This document shows, in pieces, positions 10,307-20,537 of a stretch of 28,748 bases of DNA. Position numbers and translations under genes: made by a program. This stretch comes from Zygnema cylindricum (taxonomy: Eukaryota > Streptophyta > Zygnematophyceae > Zygnematales > Zygnemataceae): the NCBI GenBank assembly GCA_037447655.1, contig JBBHKE010002467.1, forward strand, positions 1 to 28,748, read 5' to 3'. The notes beneath the pieces are model-generated. The model was not told where the DNA came from. It saw nothing but the letters and a program-made list of their open reading frames with translations, and did no database searches. Numbering within the stretch: position 1 is the stretch's first letter; every line of letters begins with the position of its first letter.

Positions 10307-11371
10307 ATGTCTGATCAAGGTCAACAGGTCATGGGCCCGCTAGGCGCCCTTGATAAGTTCGAAGGTTCTAATTATCAGTTGTGGAGGTGTCGGGCCGAGG
10401 CGGCTCTCGAGGAGAGAAACTGCTTGGGGATTGTTACTCGAGGAGAGACGCGTCCGATTCCTGCGGATGCAAACAGTGTGAAAACAGATGAGACAAAGGC
10501 GATGAAAGATTGGGATATGCGGGAGATCAGAGCCAAGAATTGCTTGATTCGTGGGTTGGCAGACAACCAGCTGAGAAATGTGACGAGACTCAAAACTTCT
10601 GGAGAGATTTGGGAATCACTAGAAGCGACACACAAACTCTCAGGTATGACAGCGAGAATCAAGCTCAGAAAGACACTCATGACGACTGTCTACCAAGATG
10701 GCACATCTATGGAGGCATACACCTCTAACTATGCCAACCTCTTGGCTGAAGCCGACGCGGTCGGTTTCACTCTCCCCACTGACACCAAAATCACCCTTCT
10801 CATGCTTTCCCTCCCAATCGAGTATAAACCCATACTCACTTGGTTGGATCAGAAAGAAGTGTCCACATGGAAGTGGAACGAAGTCGTCGAGGCACTCCTA
10901 AAAGATGAGTTTAACACGAAAATCATGACTAACCGCGATATGAACTCCGAAAGCTCCGCATTTGCATCTGGGAGCAGAATTAACAACAGAGACAGAAGGG
11001 GTGGTCAGAACCGCGAAACAAAAGATGATAGAAAGTGTTTTTATTGTGACAAAGCAGGTCACTTCATCTCAGTATGCAGGAAGTACGCTCAAGACAAAAA
11101 GAATGGAAAGGTGGATGAGTCAAAACTAAAAAGGGGGAAGGGGAAAGGGAAGGAGATAGTGAGCTCACAGGCGATGATGGCGTCATCCCTCGCAATCGGA
11201 TCCAACGACTGGATGATCGACACAGGTGCTTCAGAACACATGTGTTACAGGCGCGAATGGTTCACAAACTTCAAGCAAACAACCCCATCTCGAATTTTCA
11301 TGGGAGACAATCATTCCACACTCGCAACCGGATCTGGAGACATAGAGATAGAGGCGTTAGTAGAAGGAAAA
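10307..11371 (+). pseudogene. Copia element 1 gag and N-terminal protease
   Basis: Starts at ATG 10307 (MSDQGQ). Residues 1-230 resemble the copia gag capsid domain (UBN2-like), with the GALDKFEGSNYQLWRCRAE start typical of the family. A zinc knuckle CFYCDKAGHFISVC is at residues 244-257, followed by a Lys-rich linker. The aspartic protease active site WMIDTGASEHMC has its catalytic Asp at residue 305 (11219-11221). The frame is lost at an A run, 11368-11371: family-like protease sequence continues in the -1 frame from here, as expected for loss of one A. The remaining in-frame residues to 11497 are out-of-frame read-through. Confidence 0.88.
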
Positions 11372-14300
11372 CTAACAATTCGACAATCAAGAATGTCCTA
11401 TATGACCCGGATTTCAAGAGAAACCTCTACTCCATCCCTCAAGCAGAGGATAGCGGCATCATACCAGTATGGCAAAAAGGAGGAAAGATCAAACTAATAA
11501 GGGAGGGGCTAATCATTGCAGAGGGAGAACGGATGGCAGACCGGACTTACCGTCTCAAGTGCAACCCAAAGCTGAAGTCAATTGCTCTCGCCGCAAGATC
11601 AACGCTTCAAGCAACAAACCCATCGCCAACTGCAGGCACAGAAAACATCAAGTTAAACATCACCGAAAAGGAGTTGACCGAGACAAAGACTCACAATTTA
11701 TCTAACCAGTTTTTGTGGCACTGCAGACTGGGTCACTTACACACAGATGGGATGAGAAAAATGATCAAAGGAAACATGGTACATGGGATTGGACTCAAGT
11801 CTGTAAAAGACACACCAGATCCATGTCACGGCTGCGAAATGGGAAAGGCTCATCGACTACCATTCCCACAAGCAAGTTCACAAAGAGCTAGCCGACCACT
11901 CGAGGTCGTGCACTCCGACGTCTGGGGACCAGCGAAGGTTCCTTCCTGCAGTGGCAAGAAATACATGGTTACATTCATCGATGACTTCACCAGAATGACA
12001 CGCATCTTCCTAATGACCCACAAAAGCGAAGTCTTTGCTCACTTCAAGGAGTACAAGGCAGCAGTCGAAAAGAAACATGGCATGTCAATCACTTGCTTGC
12101 GAAGTGACAGGGGTGGAGAGTACCTTTCGAACGAATTTAAGGATTTCCTCAAATCCGAGGGAATCGAACACCGCTTGACAGCGCCAGCGACACCCGAACA
12201 GAACGGCGTCGCAGAAAGGATGAATCGCACACTTCTCGAGATGACGAGAAGCATGATGGTTGTCCACAATACCAAACCGCAGTATTGGGGGGAAGCCATG
12301 AGCACCTCCGTGTACCTGCGTAACAGATGTCCCACTCGAGCATTAGACAATTCCACACCGTTCGAGAAGTGGAATGGGTTCAGACCGAACCTATCCCACC
12401 TAAAAGTGTTCGGGTGCAGGGCCTACGTTTACAACCACAACAACAAAGGAGGGAAACTAGGACCGAAGGCCATTGAGGGGACATTCTTGGGGTACGACGA
12501 GCAGAGCAAGGCATACAGAGTGCTAAGCAACAGCACAAAGAAAATCATCATAAGCAGAGATGTAAGATTCGGCGAGAAACCACAGCTCACCAGCAGTGGG
12601 AGTGAACAAGGAGGTGAGACATTCACCTTTGATGAACAGGTGAAATCGATGTCCCCAAACCCATCGAACATTTCGCCACGAGACATCGACTCAGAGGAGG
12701 ACACAGATGACACTCCTCCAGCTCCAAAAACCCCTGAGCAAGTACAAGCACAAACGCAAATAGAACCGCAAGAGTCAGAATTCGAGACTGAGAAAGCAGC
12801 GGAAGCAGTAGTGGAAAAGAAAAAGAACTCAACTACAAAACCAAGTGACAGGCCGAGCAGAATGAGAAACCCACCTAACAAGTTTGGAGAGTGGGTGGAG
12901 ACGTCAAAGGCTCCGTTTTCAGGGATGGCACAGGTTGAGGAACTATCAAATCTCAAAAGCGCTCTCGCAGGTGAAGACTCCGACAAATAGAAGGCCGCCA
13001 CCAATGAGGAGATGGCTTTCATTTTGAAGAATGGCACATGGACATTGGAGGACCTGCCAGAGGGGAGAAAACTAATTGGAAGTAAGTGGAATTTCAAAAT
13101 AAAGAGAAATGCAGATGGCACAATTGAACGCTACAAAGCAAGGTTGGTGGCTAAGGGGTTCACACAAAAAGAGGGGATAGATTACGAGGAGACATTCGCA
13201 CCGGTTGTGAAATTTACCTCAGTTCGGGCACTTCTTGCCCTCGCTGCCATCCTCGACTTGGAAGTTGAACAGATGGATGTAAAAACTGCCTTTCTCCACG
13301 GAGAACTCGAGGAGGAACTCTACACGACCAAGCCGGAAGGGTATGAGGACCGGATGAACCCCTATAAGGTTTGCAAACTCTCAAAGGCCCTTTACGGCCT
13401 TAAGCAATCTCCCAGATTATGGAACATTAAGATAGATGAATATCTGCAAGGAGAGGGATTTGTAAAGATTCAGTCAGATCACTCAGTGTACTACCACCCA
13501 GAGAGCAAGATAATCATAGCAATCTATGTAGACAATCTGATGAGACTAGGAAAAACAAAAGAGGAGATAGCAAAAGTTAAACAGATGTTATCGTAAGCCT
13601 TCGAGATGAATGACTTAGGTGAGCTTAAATATGTACTTGGCATTGAAGTGGTCAGAGATAGAGAGAACAGAGCGATTCATCTCAGTCAAAGAAAGTACAT
13701 AGGGGAGCTTCTTACCAGATTTCGACTTCAAGATGCAAACGGCATCTCCTCACCTCTAGAGCAAGGGGAGAAATTTATCGAAGATCTAGAGATTCAGGAT
13801 TAGTCAGTTGAGGCTCCATACTGCGAAGCAGTGGGAGCACTCATCTATGCGATGAATTGCACCCGTCCCGACATCGCCGCCGCCATTGGAATCCTCAGCC
13901 GATTCCTAAACAAGCCAAGGAAACAACATTGGTCACCAGCAAAAAGAGTACTCAGATACCTCAAGGAGACAATCGACTACATTCTAACCCTTCGAGGGAC
14001 TCAGGAAAGCATCAAAATTCATGCATTCACAGACTTTGATTGGGGAGGGGATGTTTCAAGCAGAAAATCAACCATAGGTTACTTGGTAAACATTAGCGAT
14101 GTAAGCGTTAGCTGGAGCAGTAAACTCCAGAAAACAGTGGCATTATCAACCATGGAGGCGGAGTACATGGCGGCCGCCGCCACAGTGAAGGAGGTCTTAT
14201 GGCTCAGGGCATTTCTGAACGAGCTAGGGTTCACACAGAAAACTAAGACCACTATTTATACGGACAGCCAGAGTTGTTTGGCTCTGATCAGAAATCATAT

Positions 14301-14583
14301 AAATCATCCTAAGGCCAAGCACATTGATATGCGGTACCATTTCATTAGGGACACTTCAATTGCTGAGGCCGTGGCATTTGAATACATGCCAGACAAGGAG
14401 AATGCAGCGGACATGCTAACAAAGGCTATTGGAAAAGAAAAATTGCTACTCTGTGCAGGAAAAGCAAGACTCTCTAAGGCGAAAGGAGCAATCTCTAAGG
14501 AGGAAGGAGAGGAACCTAATCTGAACGCATCGAAGGAAAGCAAGAAAAGGAAAATAAGAGGAGTGGGAGGCGGAAGCGCCTAA
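11372..14583 (+). pseudogene. Copia element 1 pol: protease C-terminus, integrase, RT, RNase H
   Basis: Continues in frame from the frameshift to TAA 14581-14583, broken by TAG 12988-12990, TAA 13594-13596 and TAG 13801-13803. The integrase zinc-binding region (WHCRLGHLH, CHGCEMGK) precedes a catalytic core with Asp 11917-11919, Asp 12106-12108 and Glu 12214-12216 (D-x35-E). The RT starts near NEEMAFILKNGTW; the first stop sits where relatives have Trp. The RT active site reads YVDN (13528-13536... Asn codon 13534-13536) instead of YVDD. RNase H residues are visible in TDFDWGGD, STMEAEYMA and IYTDSQS, with the KHIDMRYHFIRD tail. The C-terminus is Lys/Gly-rich. The element cannot encode a working polymerase as it stands. 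Confidence 0.93.
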
Positions 14584-15036
14584 AGTACTTGAAGTATTTT
14601 TTCCGAACCTGGTCCCTTGGCAGGACCATCGTCGCTCTGCAGCGACGCGATAGGAGTTCGATGTACGAGGGTGCAGCTGCACGTTGGCAGCCGCCGCATA
14701 CGCTTTGAAATCTCTCGATCCAATCAGAGCGTCACAGGTGTGTTCCGTTAATTTGAAACGGTCCTGAATGAAAACGTGGCATTTTATTTACGCCACAGGT
14801 GTCAAAGCTAATTTTAACCGGTCCTGTAAAGACGACATTTTGAAAGCAACGGCGAAACTTACACATTTTTTTTAAGTGACGTCAATCCAACAAACATTAC
14901 AGGTGTACGGCGGAGATTTTATTTGTTCGTCATCGTAATATTCCGAAGTGGACCGCGGATAACTTCTACGAATGTTCGCAGACAAACCAAGTCTCAGTCA
15001 ACGGAAGCTACAAATCGACGCAGAATCGATTGGGAG
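14584..15036 (+). other. 3' untranslated region of copia element 1
   Basis: Non-coding, with a hairpin GTCGCTCTGCAGCGAC at about 14629-14644 and the 61-bp repeat. It is either a long 3'UTR or the 5' part of a longer LTR that is missing from the left copy. A good polypurine tract just before 15037 is not seen (GATTGGGAG at best). Confidence 0.5.
14733..14854 (+). repeat. 61-bp tandem repeat, two copies, in 3' region of element 1
   Basis: Units 14733-14793 and 14794-14854 both start CACAGGTGT and share GTTAAT/GCTAAT, CGGTCCTG and a CATTTT block at matching places. A third fragment (ACAGGTGTACGGCG) is at about 14898. They sit between the pol stop and the second LTR copy. Confidence 0.6.
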
Positions 15037-15592
15037 TATTGTTTTTAGTGCGATTCCGGGAGATTATTTCGTGCAGCGTTTCATACGATTTCATCGGTAC
15101 TTCGAAATCGTATCGCCACATCATCATTATCGAACTTACAGTGGATCACCAAATCATGTGTCAGACAGACGTGCAAACGTTCCCATGATGTATTATTGCT
15201 TGTTGGCTTGTACATGTGGCATCTGGTCATTTGACCGCCACTTAGTTGCCTTTGTTTGCATTAGAATAAATAGCATAGGACAAGCAGCAAGAACTATCAC
15301 TCACAGACAAATTAGGCTTGGCAGCTTTCAGCATTCAGAATCAGTGTATTACTGGACATTGTCCCTTTTGTTACAATTGTATTCCTTCTATCATAATGGA
15401 ATCTACTTTCTGAACGGCTATCTATTCTATGCCTTGCTACATGTGAATGCTATTACTCTCTCACTCCAAACTTCTGTCTTTTCTACCTTCGTGATTTATT
15501 GAGTTCGTCGCTTCTGCGAATCTTGTTAACTGATCTGGTATACGTGGTCCTAGGAACCCTCCTAGTTACCCGAAATGTCTGATCAAGGTCAA
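15037..15592 (+). repeat. Second LTR/leader copy, running into first six gag codons
   Basis: Matches 9769-10324 at an offset of exactly 5268. The match covers LTR, leader, the gag ATG (15575) and five further codons, then stops at 15592 and is replaced by an ATT microsatellite. A true 3' LTR should not include gag codons, so this looks like the start of a second element unit joined head-to-tail and truncated. Confidence 0.85.
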
Positions 15593-15595
15593 GAA

Positions 15596-15648
<53 letters not shown>

Positions 15649-16140
15649 CCTTATTCTTATTATTATAGCTGTTATTATTGTAATTAGTATTGTTAGTACA
15701 AGCATTCTTAGTACAGTTATTATTATTCCGGTGATTACAATTAGTACACTAATTCTTATTGCAGTTATAATTGTTACTATTATTGTTGTTATAGTTATAA
15801 TTATTACAATAATCACTGATACAGTTATTATTATTACAGCAATCATTATTATTTTTAGCATTATTGCAATCATAAACATTATTATTATAGTTATTATTGT
15901 TGTTATCGTTATTATTATCGTTACTATCACCCTTAGGGTTTTCTAGCGTTGTTTAGGGTTTTTTATTGTTACAGTTGCTATTACAGCTATAGTTATTTTT
16001 ATTACGATTATGCTTATTCTCGCTATTTTTTTTCCAGTTACTATTATTGTACTTGTTACGAACGTAGTTGTTATCGTTACAATTGTTATTGTTACAATCA
16101 TTATTACCGTTCTCATTGTCGTCGCAGTCGTTACTATTAC
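15593..16140. repeat. ATT microsatellite and degenerate trinucleotide tract
   Basis: A near-perfect (ATT)n run (15596-15648) fades into about 490 bp of ATT/GTT/ACT-like triplets with C and G substitutions. Open frames through it (polyisoleucine/valine) are products of composition. Single telomere-like TTAGGGTTTT units occur at about 15931 and 15951. Confidence 0.9.
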
Positions 16141-16520
16141 AGTCGCGGAGGGATCGAAGGCGGAGAAAACGGATTCGTCGATTCGAGCGGTTCAATCGGT
16201 TTTCAGAACTCGCCTCGGTTCCAAACAAACGCGTCTCCCCGCGCATCCGCCTCCCCCGGAAACGACAATAACACGTCCCTCCGTCGCGGCGGACGTCGTC
16301 GCCATCTCCGAACCTTTTCCGGAAGGAAAGAAAGTCGTTTCCGGGGAGGGAAAAGGAACGGAGGGAAGGGAAAGGCGGGGGAAAAAGGGAGAGAGAAAGG
16401 AAAGACGGGAAGGAAGGGAAAGGAAGGGAGGGGAAGAGGGGTAGGAAGCGGAAGGGAAGGGAAGGAACAGGGGACAGGCCTAAGGGCCGAAGCGTTTCCG
16501 TGCCAACAGGCGGTCATCCG
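16141..16520. other. GC-richer segment with purine-rich run; no confident gene
   Basis: Composition shifts from AT-rich to CpG-rich, then to GGGAAGG-type purine runs (16330-16470). Overlapping open frames on both strands lack recognisable domains; they are Arg/Gly/Glu-rich or Pro/Phe-rich as composition predicts. Not called as coding. Confidence 0.5.
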
Positions 16521-16984
16521 TTAGCGAGGGTTCGCGTGGCCGACGCGATCGCCAGAAAGCTCTAAACGCGCTGCGGCCCACGGGAAGCCGCCCTAACGGA
16601 ACGTCCGAATCGGCGGTTTTCAAAATATTTTTGTCGTCCTTTTTTGAAAATTTCGCGACGCTCTTTTCGACTTTTTTCGTCCGTACTCGTACTTTTCTAC
16701 TTTTTTCGTAACACTTTTTGCCGTTTAGCGTGTTATGCTCAAGGGCCTTCTCCGTGGAGGATCGCCTTGGCCACCGGCCGTCCTTTCCCAGTTGTCGCGT
16801 CGTCCTTCGCCGGCTGTTCGAGGCTCGGGCGTGCCGCATGGGAAGCGGTCCTGACGAGCGTCCCCGTCACGCTACCATACTGTAATGTATCGCGAAAAAA
16901 GAACGATCGGTACCGCTTGCGCAGCGACGTGCGTATTCTGTACGGCTCCTAATATTCGCTCGCGTCGCAATAACTCTCATGGCG
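16521..16984. other. CpG-rich region with no recognised gene
   Basis: Mixed-composition sequence with TTTTTCG-type steps (16620-16730) and a GC-rich patch (16740-16880). Short open frames on both strands show no motif I recognise. It may be a relic of a DNA element adjoining the MITE to its right. Confidence 0.4.
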
Positions 16985-16999
16985 ACTCGCGGTGTACTC

Positions 17000-17224
17000 T
17001 ACACCGCGAATCGTATTTAGCGTGTATGTTTTTTTTGTCTCTTAAAACATCTTTTCTCCGTACGTACATGTTGGATTGTGGATTTGACGGTTGCGATTGA
17101 AAGGTAAGATTCCCAGCTTACGAAAGACGGTCTTAAATTGAATATTGGACAAATGTGTACGAAGATAAGATGTTTTCAGTGGCGGAAAAAAAACATATAC
17201 GCTAAATACGATCGACGGTGTACT
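17000..17224. mobile_element. MITE-like element with approx. 55-bp terminal inverted repeats
   Basis: Left arm 17000-17053 (TACACCGCGAATCGTATTTA...) and right arm about 17168-17224 are inverted complements with a few mismatches, including an A8 run and GATGTTTT. The ends, TACACCG and CGGTGTA, match those of the element at 26428-26649. There is no coding capacity. Just outside each arm is another inverted copy of the terminal motif (GCGGTGTA at 16990-16997; TACACCGT at 17233-17240). Confidence 0.65.
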
Positions 17225-17404
17225 GTACTACGTACACCGTCAAAACAGCGTAAAGAAACTGAAAACACTTTTAATTTTGCTTCTACTTTTACTTCATCTT
17301 TCGTACAATTTCCAAACCCCACGTGTGCAGTCCGTATCTCGGCGAACGCTGTCAGGGTCGTACACATTCACTTGAAAATTTGAAATAGTACGGCAGGCGC
17401 CAGC

Positions 17405-17660
17405 TCGGCGTAGACGTTTCAAAGTAGGCGCACAAATCGGCGTTAAGTGTTGGAATTAGTGTTAATGCTATATTTTCTTCGACACAATTACACAAAATAG
17501 CGTTACCCTACACTAAAATAACCTTATCTACACTAAAACAGCGTTAATGACAGGAAAGTAGCGTTATTCTAACACTAACAAAATAGAGTTTACCGCTAAT
17601 TCTTCTTCCTCCTAATAACGATTAGCGGTGAGTGCGGCGTAGACTTTAATATAGGCGGAC
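17405..17660. repeat. Repeat-rich segment with (ACACTAAAA)-AGCGTTA motifs and MITE-end relic
   Basis: GGCGTAGAC direct repeats flank the segment (17407 and 17637). Between them several ACACTAAAA/CAGCGTTA motifs recur. A hairpin pairs ACCGCTAAT (17592-17600) with ATTAGCGGT (17621-17629). The string at 17612-17629 is one mismatch from the terminal repeat of the 26428-26649 MITE, so this may be an older family member. Confidence 0.45.
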
Positions 17661-19070
17661 CATACTACTTTGGGCGAAGAAACTTCACGAATAGACGAAG
17701 CGTTCTCTGGTGGAGGGACCGCAAGAGCACGTACGAAACGTCCGCGTGTTAGCCTCGATGGCTAAACGTAATTCGCGTGCGCACGTGTGCAACGGTTCAA
17801 AGCGCGAAAGCACGAAGTGACGTTCGCTCATTCGCACGAGCGAGAATCAATTTAGTAATGACAAATGTCAGCGCGATGTCTATTTATTCGTTCTTTTTCA
17901 AAATTAAACTATAATTTTTGTTCCAGTCGATTTCCATTTTCCCATTTCAGTTTCAAATTATCATTCCTTTTCTTACTTTTTTGGTGAAACAAATAGCCAA
18001 AAAGAGGTTTGTACTTTTGTGTTTGATCATTAGTTTGGTTTGAAGCTTGAAATTCGAGTAACCCCGTTTCAACTCAGTTTTTACTATTTCTTTAAGCGGG
18101 TTTTTTAGGCAATAAATGTGACCTACAAGTATAATCCCTAAATAGGTGAAGTATAAGCTACTTATTGCTCTATTGTGTTTTATACGATCGTGGACAATTG
18201 TTTTTACGGAAGACAACGAAAAAATTAACATGAATACGTCGGCTTTTCTTACCGTGGAGAGGAACAAAAAATGCGCCAAAAACGGAACAAATCTGGCTCT
18301 TCCGTTGGTGAATTACTGCGAGCAATCGGTGAAGAATTAATTCTTGCTCGTTAAAGAGAAAAGCTTTAAAAATCTACCCTATACCCGCAAAAAATAACAA
18401 ATGTTGATTTTGCACATTTTTGTTTTTTATTAAATACTTAGTCAATTTTGCAAACAAAATTGTCTAATTCTAAAGCAAAAATGATCCAAAAATGGACTAA
18501 TTTCCAATGTGCCAAAACCTTTTGCTGCGAGCAATTGGAATGAAATTTGACTTTGAACTCTCAAATACAAAACTCTTATAAACTAGTCGAAATATCGATA
18601 AAATTATAAAAATGGTATTTGAACGAGTTTTAAACAACAACGGCTATTGGAACTCTGAGTAAACTTAGTGACAAGAAACCATCTTTAAAAAAAAATCCAT
18701 GTTACAAGGAAAGTAATAAGACTACTTTTATATACGGGAGTTGCAGCTCGCCTTATGAATTAAATAAAAAAAAAACTAAACGTCTGATGTTAGAATAGTA
18801 GAGTCACAGCACTGCATTAGGGTCATGGCACATAATTCACTGTAGTCAAAACGCGAATACAGAGAAACAACACAAAAGTCAAATTTCACACAATGGAAAA
18901 CCTGGGTGTTGCTTCAATGAGCGCCTCTTCACATGTCTGTCACACTCTCTCCTTCATTCCCCGTAACTTCTTTCCACACCCGTAACCCTCCACCCACCCC
19001 TATTGGTTGGAGTGCACACTGGAATTGGTGAAGCGAGCTTGAAAGAGGAAAACAAAAGTGATGGAAAACA
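17661..19070. other. Intergenic, no recognised gene
   Basis: A CpG-rich patch (17690-17850) is followed by AT-rich sequence. A 64-residue frame at 18146-18340 looks secretory at its N-terminus but begins with GTG and has no identifiable relatives by eye. Nothing else was supported. Confidence 0.4.
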
Positions 19071-19073
19071 AAT

Positions 19074-19311
19074 AATCAATATTCTGCCGGGCATTTAGAC
19101 TCGTGATTACAATAAATCCTATTCAATAAATCTGTTGATTAGCGTGGAGATTCGAGACTTTGTCTCGTCTTTGCTTTTCAAATCCATGATGTTGCTTGTT
19201 GATATCGCTAGATACCAACTTGCTCAAAACGAACAACCAATATTCTGTCGGGCATTTTGACTCGTGATTACAATAAATTCTATCAAATAAATTTGTTCAT
19301 TAACGTGGATG
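19074..19311 (+). repeat. Direct repeat pair of about 75 bp
   Basis: 19074-19150 and 19235-19311 share CAATATTCTG(C/T)CGGGCATTT, ACTCGTGATTACAATAAAT, CAATAAAT/AAATAAAT and ACGTGGA blocks in the same order, spaced 161 bp apart. No coding content. Confidence 0.75.
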
Positions 19312-19325
19312 ATTGAGATGTATAT

Positions 19326-19392
19326 CTGTCTGTGTGAGGCACCATCTTATCGGATTAATAACCCGATAACGCTGCGAGGTTTATTCCCTCGT
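19326..19392 (+). repeat. tRNA-like repeat, copy 1
   Basis: Begins GTCTGTGTG and ends in a T-arm-like hairpin (CGAGG-TTTATTC-CCTCG). It aligns over its length with 19445-19515. The T loop departs from the B-box consensus, so it reads as a degenerate relative of copy 2. Confidence 0.45.
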
Positions 19393-19444
19393 ACAAAATA
19401 TTTTCTTTCTTCCCTTTTTTTCCCCAAGGAAGAGATTTTTTTTT

Positions 19445-19515
19445 GTCTGTGTGTGGCGCTATCTTACTGGATTAACACCCTGATAACGATGCGGGGTTCA
19501 ATCCCTCGAACAGAC
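19445..19515 (+). repeat. tRNA-like repeat, copy 2 (possible SINE head)
   Basis: The 5' end GTCTGT pairs with the 3' end ACAGAC as a near-complete acceptor stem. CGGGG-TTCAATC-CCTCG forms a T arm, and GGTTCAATCCC is a perfect pol III B box. A weak A-box-like TATCTTACTGG and a CTGATAA loop follow the tRNA order, but the D region is too long and there is no variable loop. It is therefore tRNA-like or tRNA-derived rather than a working tRNA gene. Confidence 0.4.
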
Positions 19516-19696
19516 ATTGCAACACACGAATTTGGATTGTAGTACTTTGTGTAGTAGAAGTGGATGGGCGAATCAGTTGAAAAGAGCCGTATGTAGTAAA
19601 GTTTCAGTCTTTCTTTGGAATTCGAATGCTCTATAACATAAAAAGTTTTTGTAATTTTACATTCTTGAGTTGGTAGTTTTCCCTTACAAATTGGTA

Positions 19697-19968
19697 AAAT
19701 GGAGGTTTAAACCGTTTTTTAAAAAGGTACAAACAACGTGAAGGTTGATGAAAGTACAAGGTATTTTGGTGGAAAAAACAAAATAATAAATTCTGCAATC
19801 GTAAAGAAAAAATGACAAATAATAAAAGGTTATAAACCGCCTACAATATAGGTATACATAAAAAATAAAACCCGAAATGTGGAGGTTTAAAACCGCTTTC
19901 AAAAATGGTACAAACAGCGTGAGGGTTGATGAAAGTACAAGGTACATTGGGGGAAAAAACAAAAAAGT
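19697..19968. repeat. Two copies of an approx. 180-bp repeat unit
   Basis: 19697-19788 and 19876-19968 share GGAGGTTTAAA, GGTACAAAC, CGTGA(A/G)GGTTGATGAAAG and GTACAAGGTA blocks in order. The offset is about 180 bp. Only the first half of each unit is clearly shared. Minus-strand open frames across it are repeated only because the DNA is. Confidence 0.7.
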
Positions 19969-19979
19969 TCATTCCTAGG

Positions 19980-20366
19980 TCGTAGAGAATAATAGTCGCG
20001 GGCGACCCGGTGCTTTGCCCTTTGATTGTCAAGGGCCTATCGTTTTTGTACACGCGGACCAATAGGAGCGTCACAGTTTTTCGTAGGAGTTACATGTACT
20101 CCACGTATCAATCCGTTTCCGGTAGAGTAGTGTACGGATATTTGAGAACACGACAGCTTGGCGTGATGTGACAGATCGCACGCGCAAAAATTAAAAGTAC
20201 GATAATACGTTACTGTACTCTACGGTATCGATAACACGACATTTTGGCGTGACGACTAATTTGTTTGGACGTGAATCGCCCTTGACGCCAACTTACGTCA
20301 ACATAAACGTCGCGATGTGATTAATGTTGCCGTACGACAAAGCGCCGATGACTCAATAATCCAACA
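19980..20366 (-). repeat. Presumed 3' LTR of copia element 2 (left edge unknown)
   Basis: On the minus strand it starts TGTTGGATTATTG at 20366, directly after a polypurine tract. That head is identical to the start of the 5' LTR at 25152, but the sequences then diverge with only vague similarity. The left edge cannot be placed: the 5' LTR ending (TCCTACA) is not found. Internal repeats of AACACGACA..TTGGCGTGA occur. Confidence 0.45.
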
Positions 20367-20377
20367 ATCCCCCTCTT
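20367..20377 (-). other. Polypurine tract of copia element 2
   Basis: Minus strand reads AAGAGGGGGAT directly before the TGTTGG LTR head. Position and composition are those of a copia plus-strand primer. Confidence 0.8.
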
Positions 20378-20399
20378 ATTGTCGGAATCGCCAAACTCT

Positions 20400-20537
20400 T
20401 CAAAATAATCCAAGTTTCGGTCGCCCCCTCTCAAACACATCATGTGTAGCAGCCTTTGTCAACAAATCAGCTGCCTCCTCTATTGTTGGTACGTACGAAA
20501 ATTCAATCTCATTTGCCGTAACCAAATCTCTTACAAA
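20400..20537 (-). pseudogene. Copia element 2 RNase H C-terminal tail
   Basis: In a frame different from the RT upstream, 20537-20403 encodes FVRDLVTANEIEFSYVPTIE and then an AADLLTKA segment, ending at TGA 20402-20400. This is the conserved tail that follows the last RNase H motif in copia polyproteins. The roughly 200 residues normally between RT and this point (connection and RNase H catalytic core) are absent. Confidence 0.85.

Larger units (their letters stand above)
9769..15036 (+). mobile_element. Ty1/copia LTR retrotransposon 1 (decayed)
   Basis: The order gag, protease, integrase, reverse transcriptase, RNase H is diagnostic of Ty1/copia. A 5' LTR/leader block (9769-10306) recurs at 15037. 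The coding part runs 10307-14583 and carries one frameshift and three in-frame stops. About 450 bp of non-coding sequence with a 61-bp repeat lies between the pol stop and the second LTR copy. It is inserted in the duplicated LRR exon. No clear target-site duplication was found, because the right end does not show a normal LTR/host boundary. Confidence 0.9.

Noticed and set aside
12039-13121. Minus-strand frames opposite copia element 1 pol
   Set aside because: They are shadows of the plus-strand pol, which has clear integrase and RT motifs.
15575-15946. Open frame starting with gag MSDQGQ and continuing as polyisoleucine
   Set aside because: The ATG belongs to the copied gag start and the rest is ATT microsatellite; an accidental fusion.
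15929-15965. Telomere-like TTAGGG/TTTAGGG units
   Set aside because: Two isolated single units, not an array; expected by chance in triplet-rich sequence.
16203-16839. Overlapping minus- and plus-strand frames of about 100-190 residues in the GC-richer segment
   Set aside because: No motifs; low-complexity Arg/Gly/Pro content matches the base composition.
18146-18340. 64-residue frame with a hydrophobic, signal-peptide-like N-terminus
   Set aside because: It starts at GTG, not ATG, in a eukaryotic context, and has no recognised relatives or splice support.
19445-19515. A functional tRNA-Ile gene
   Set aside because: T arm and most of the acceptor fit, but the D region is too long, there is no variable loop and the anticodon stem is poor.
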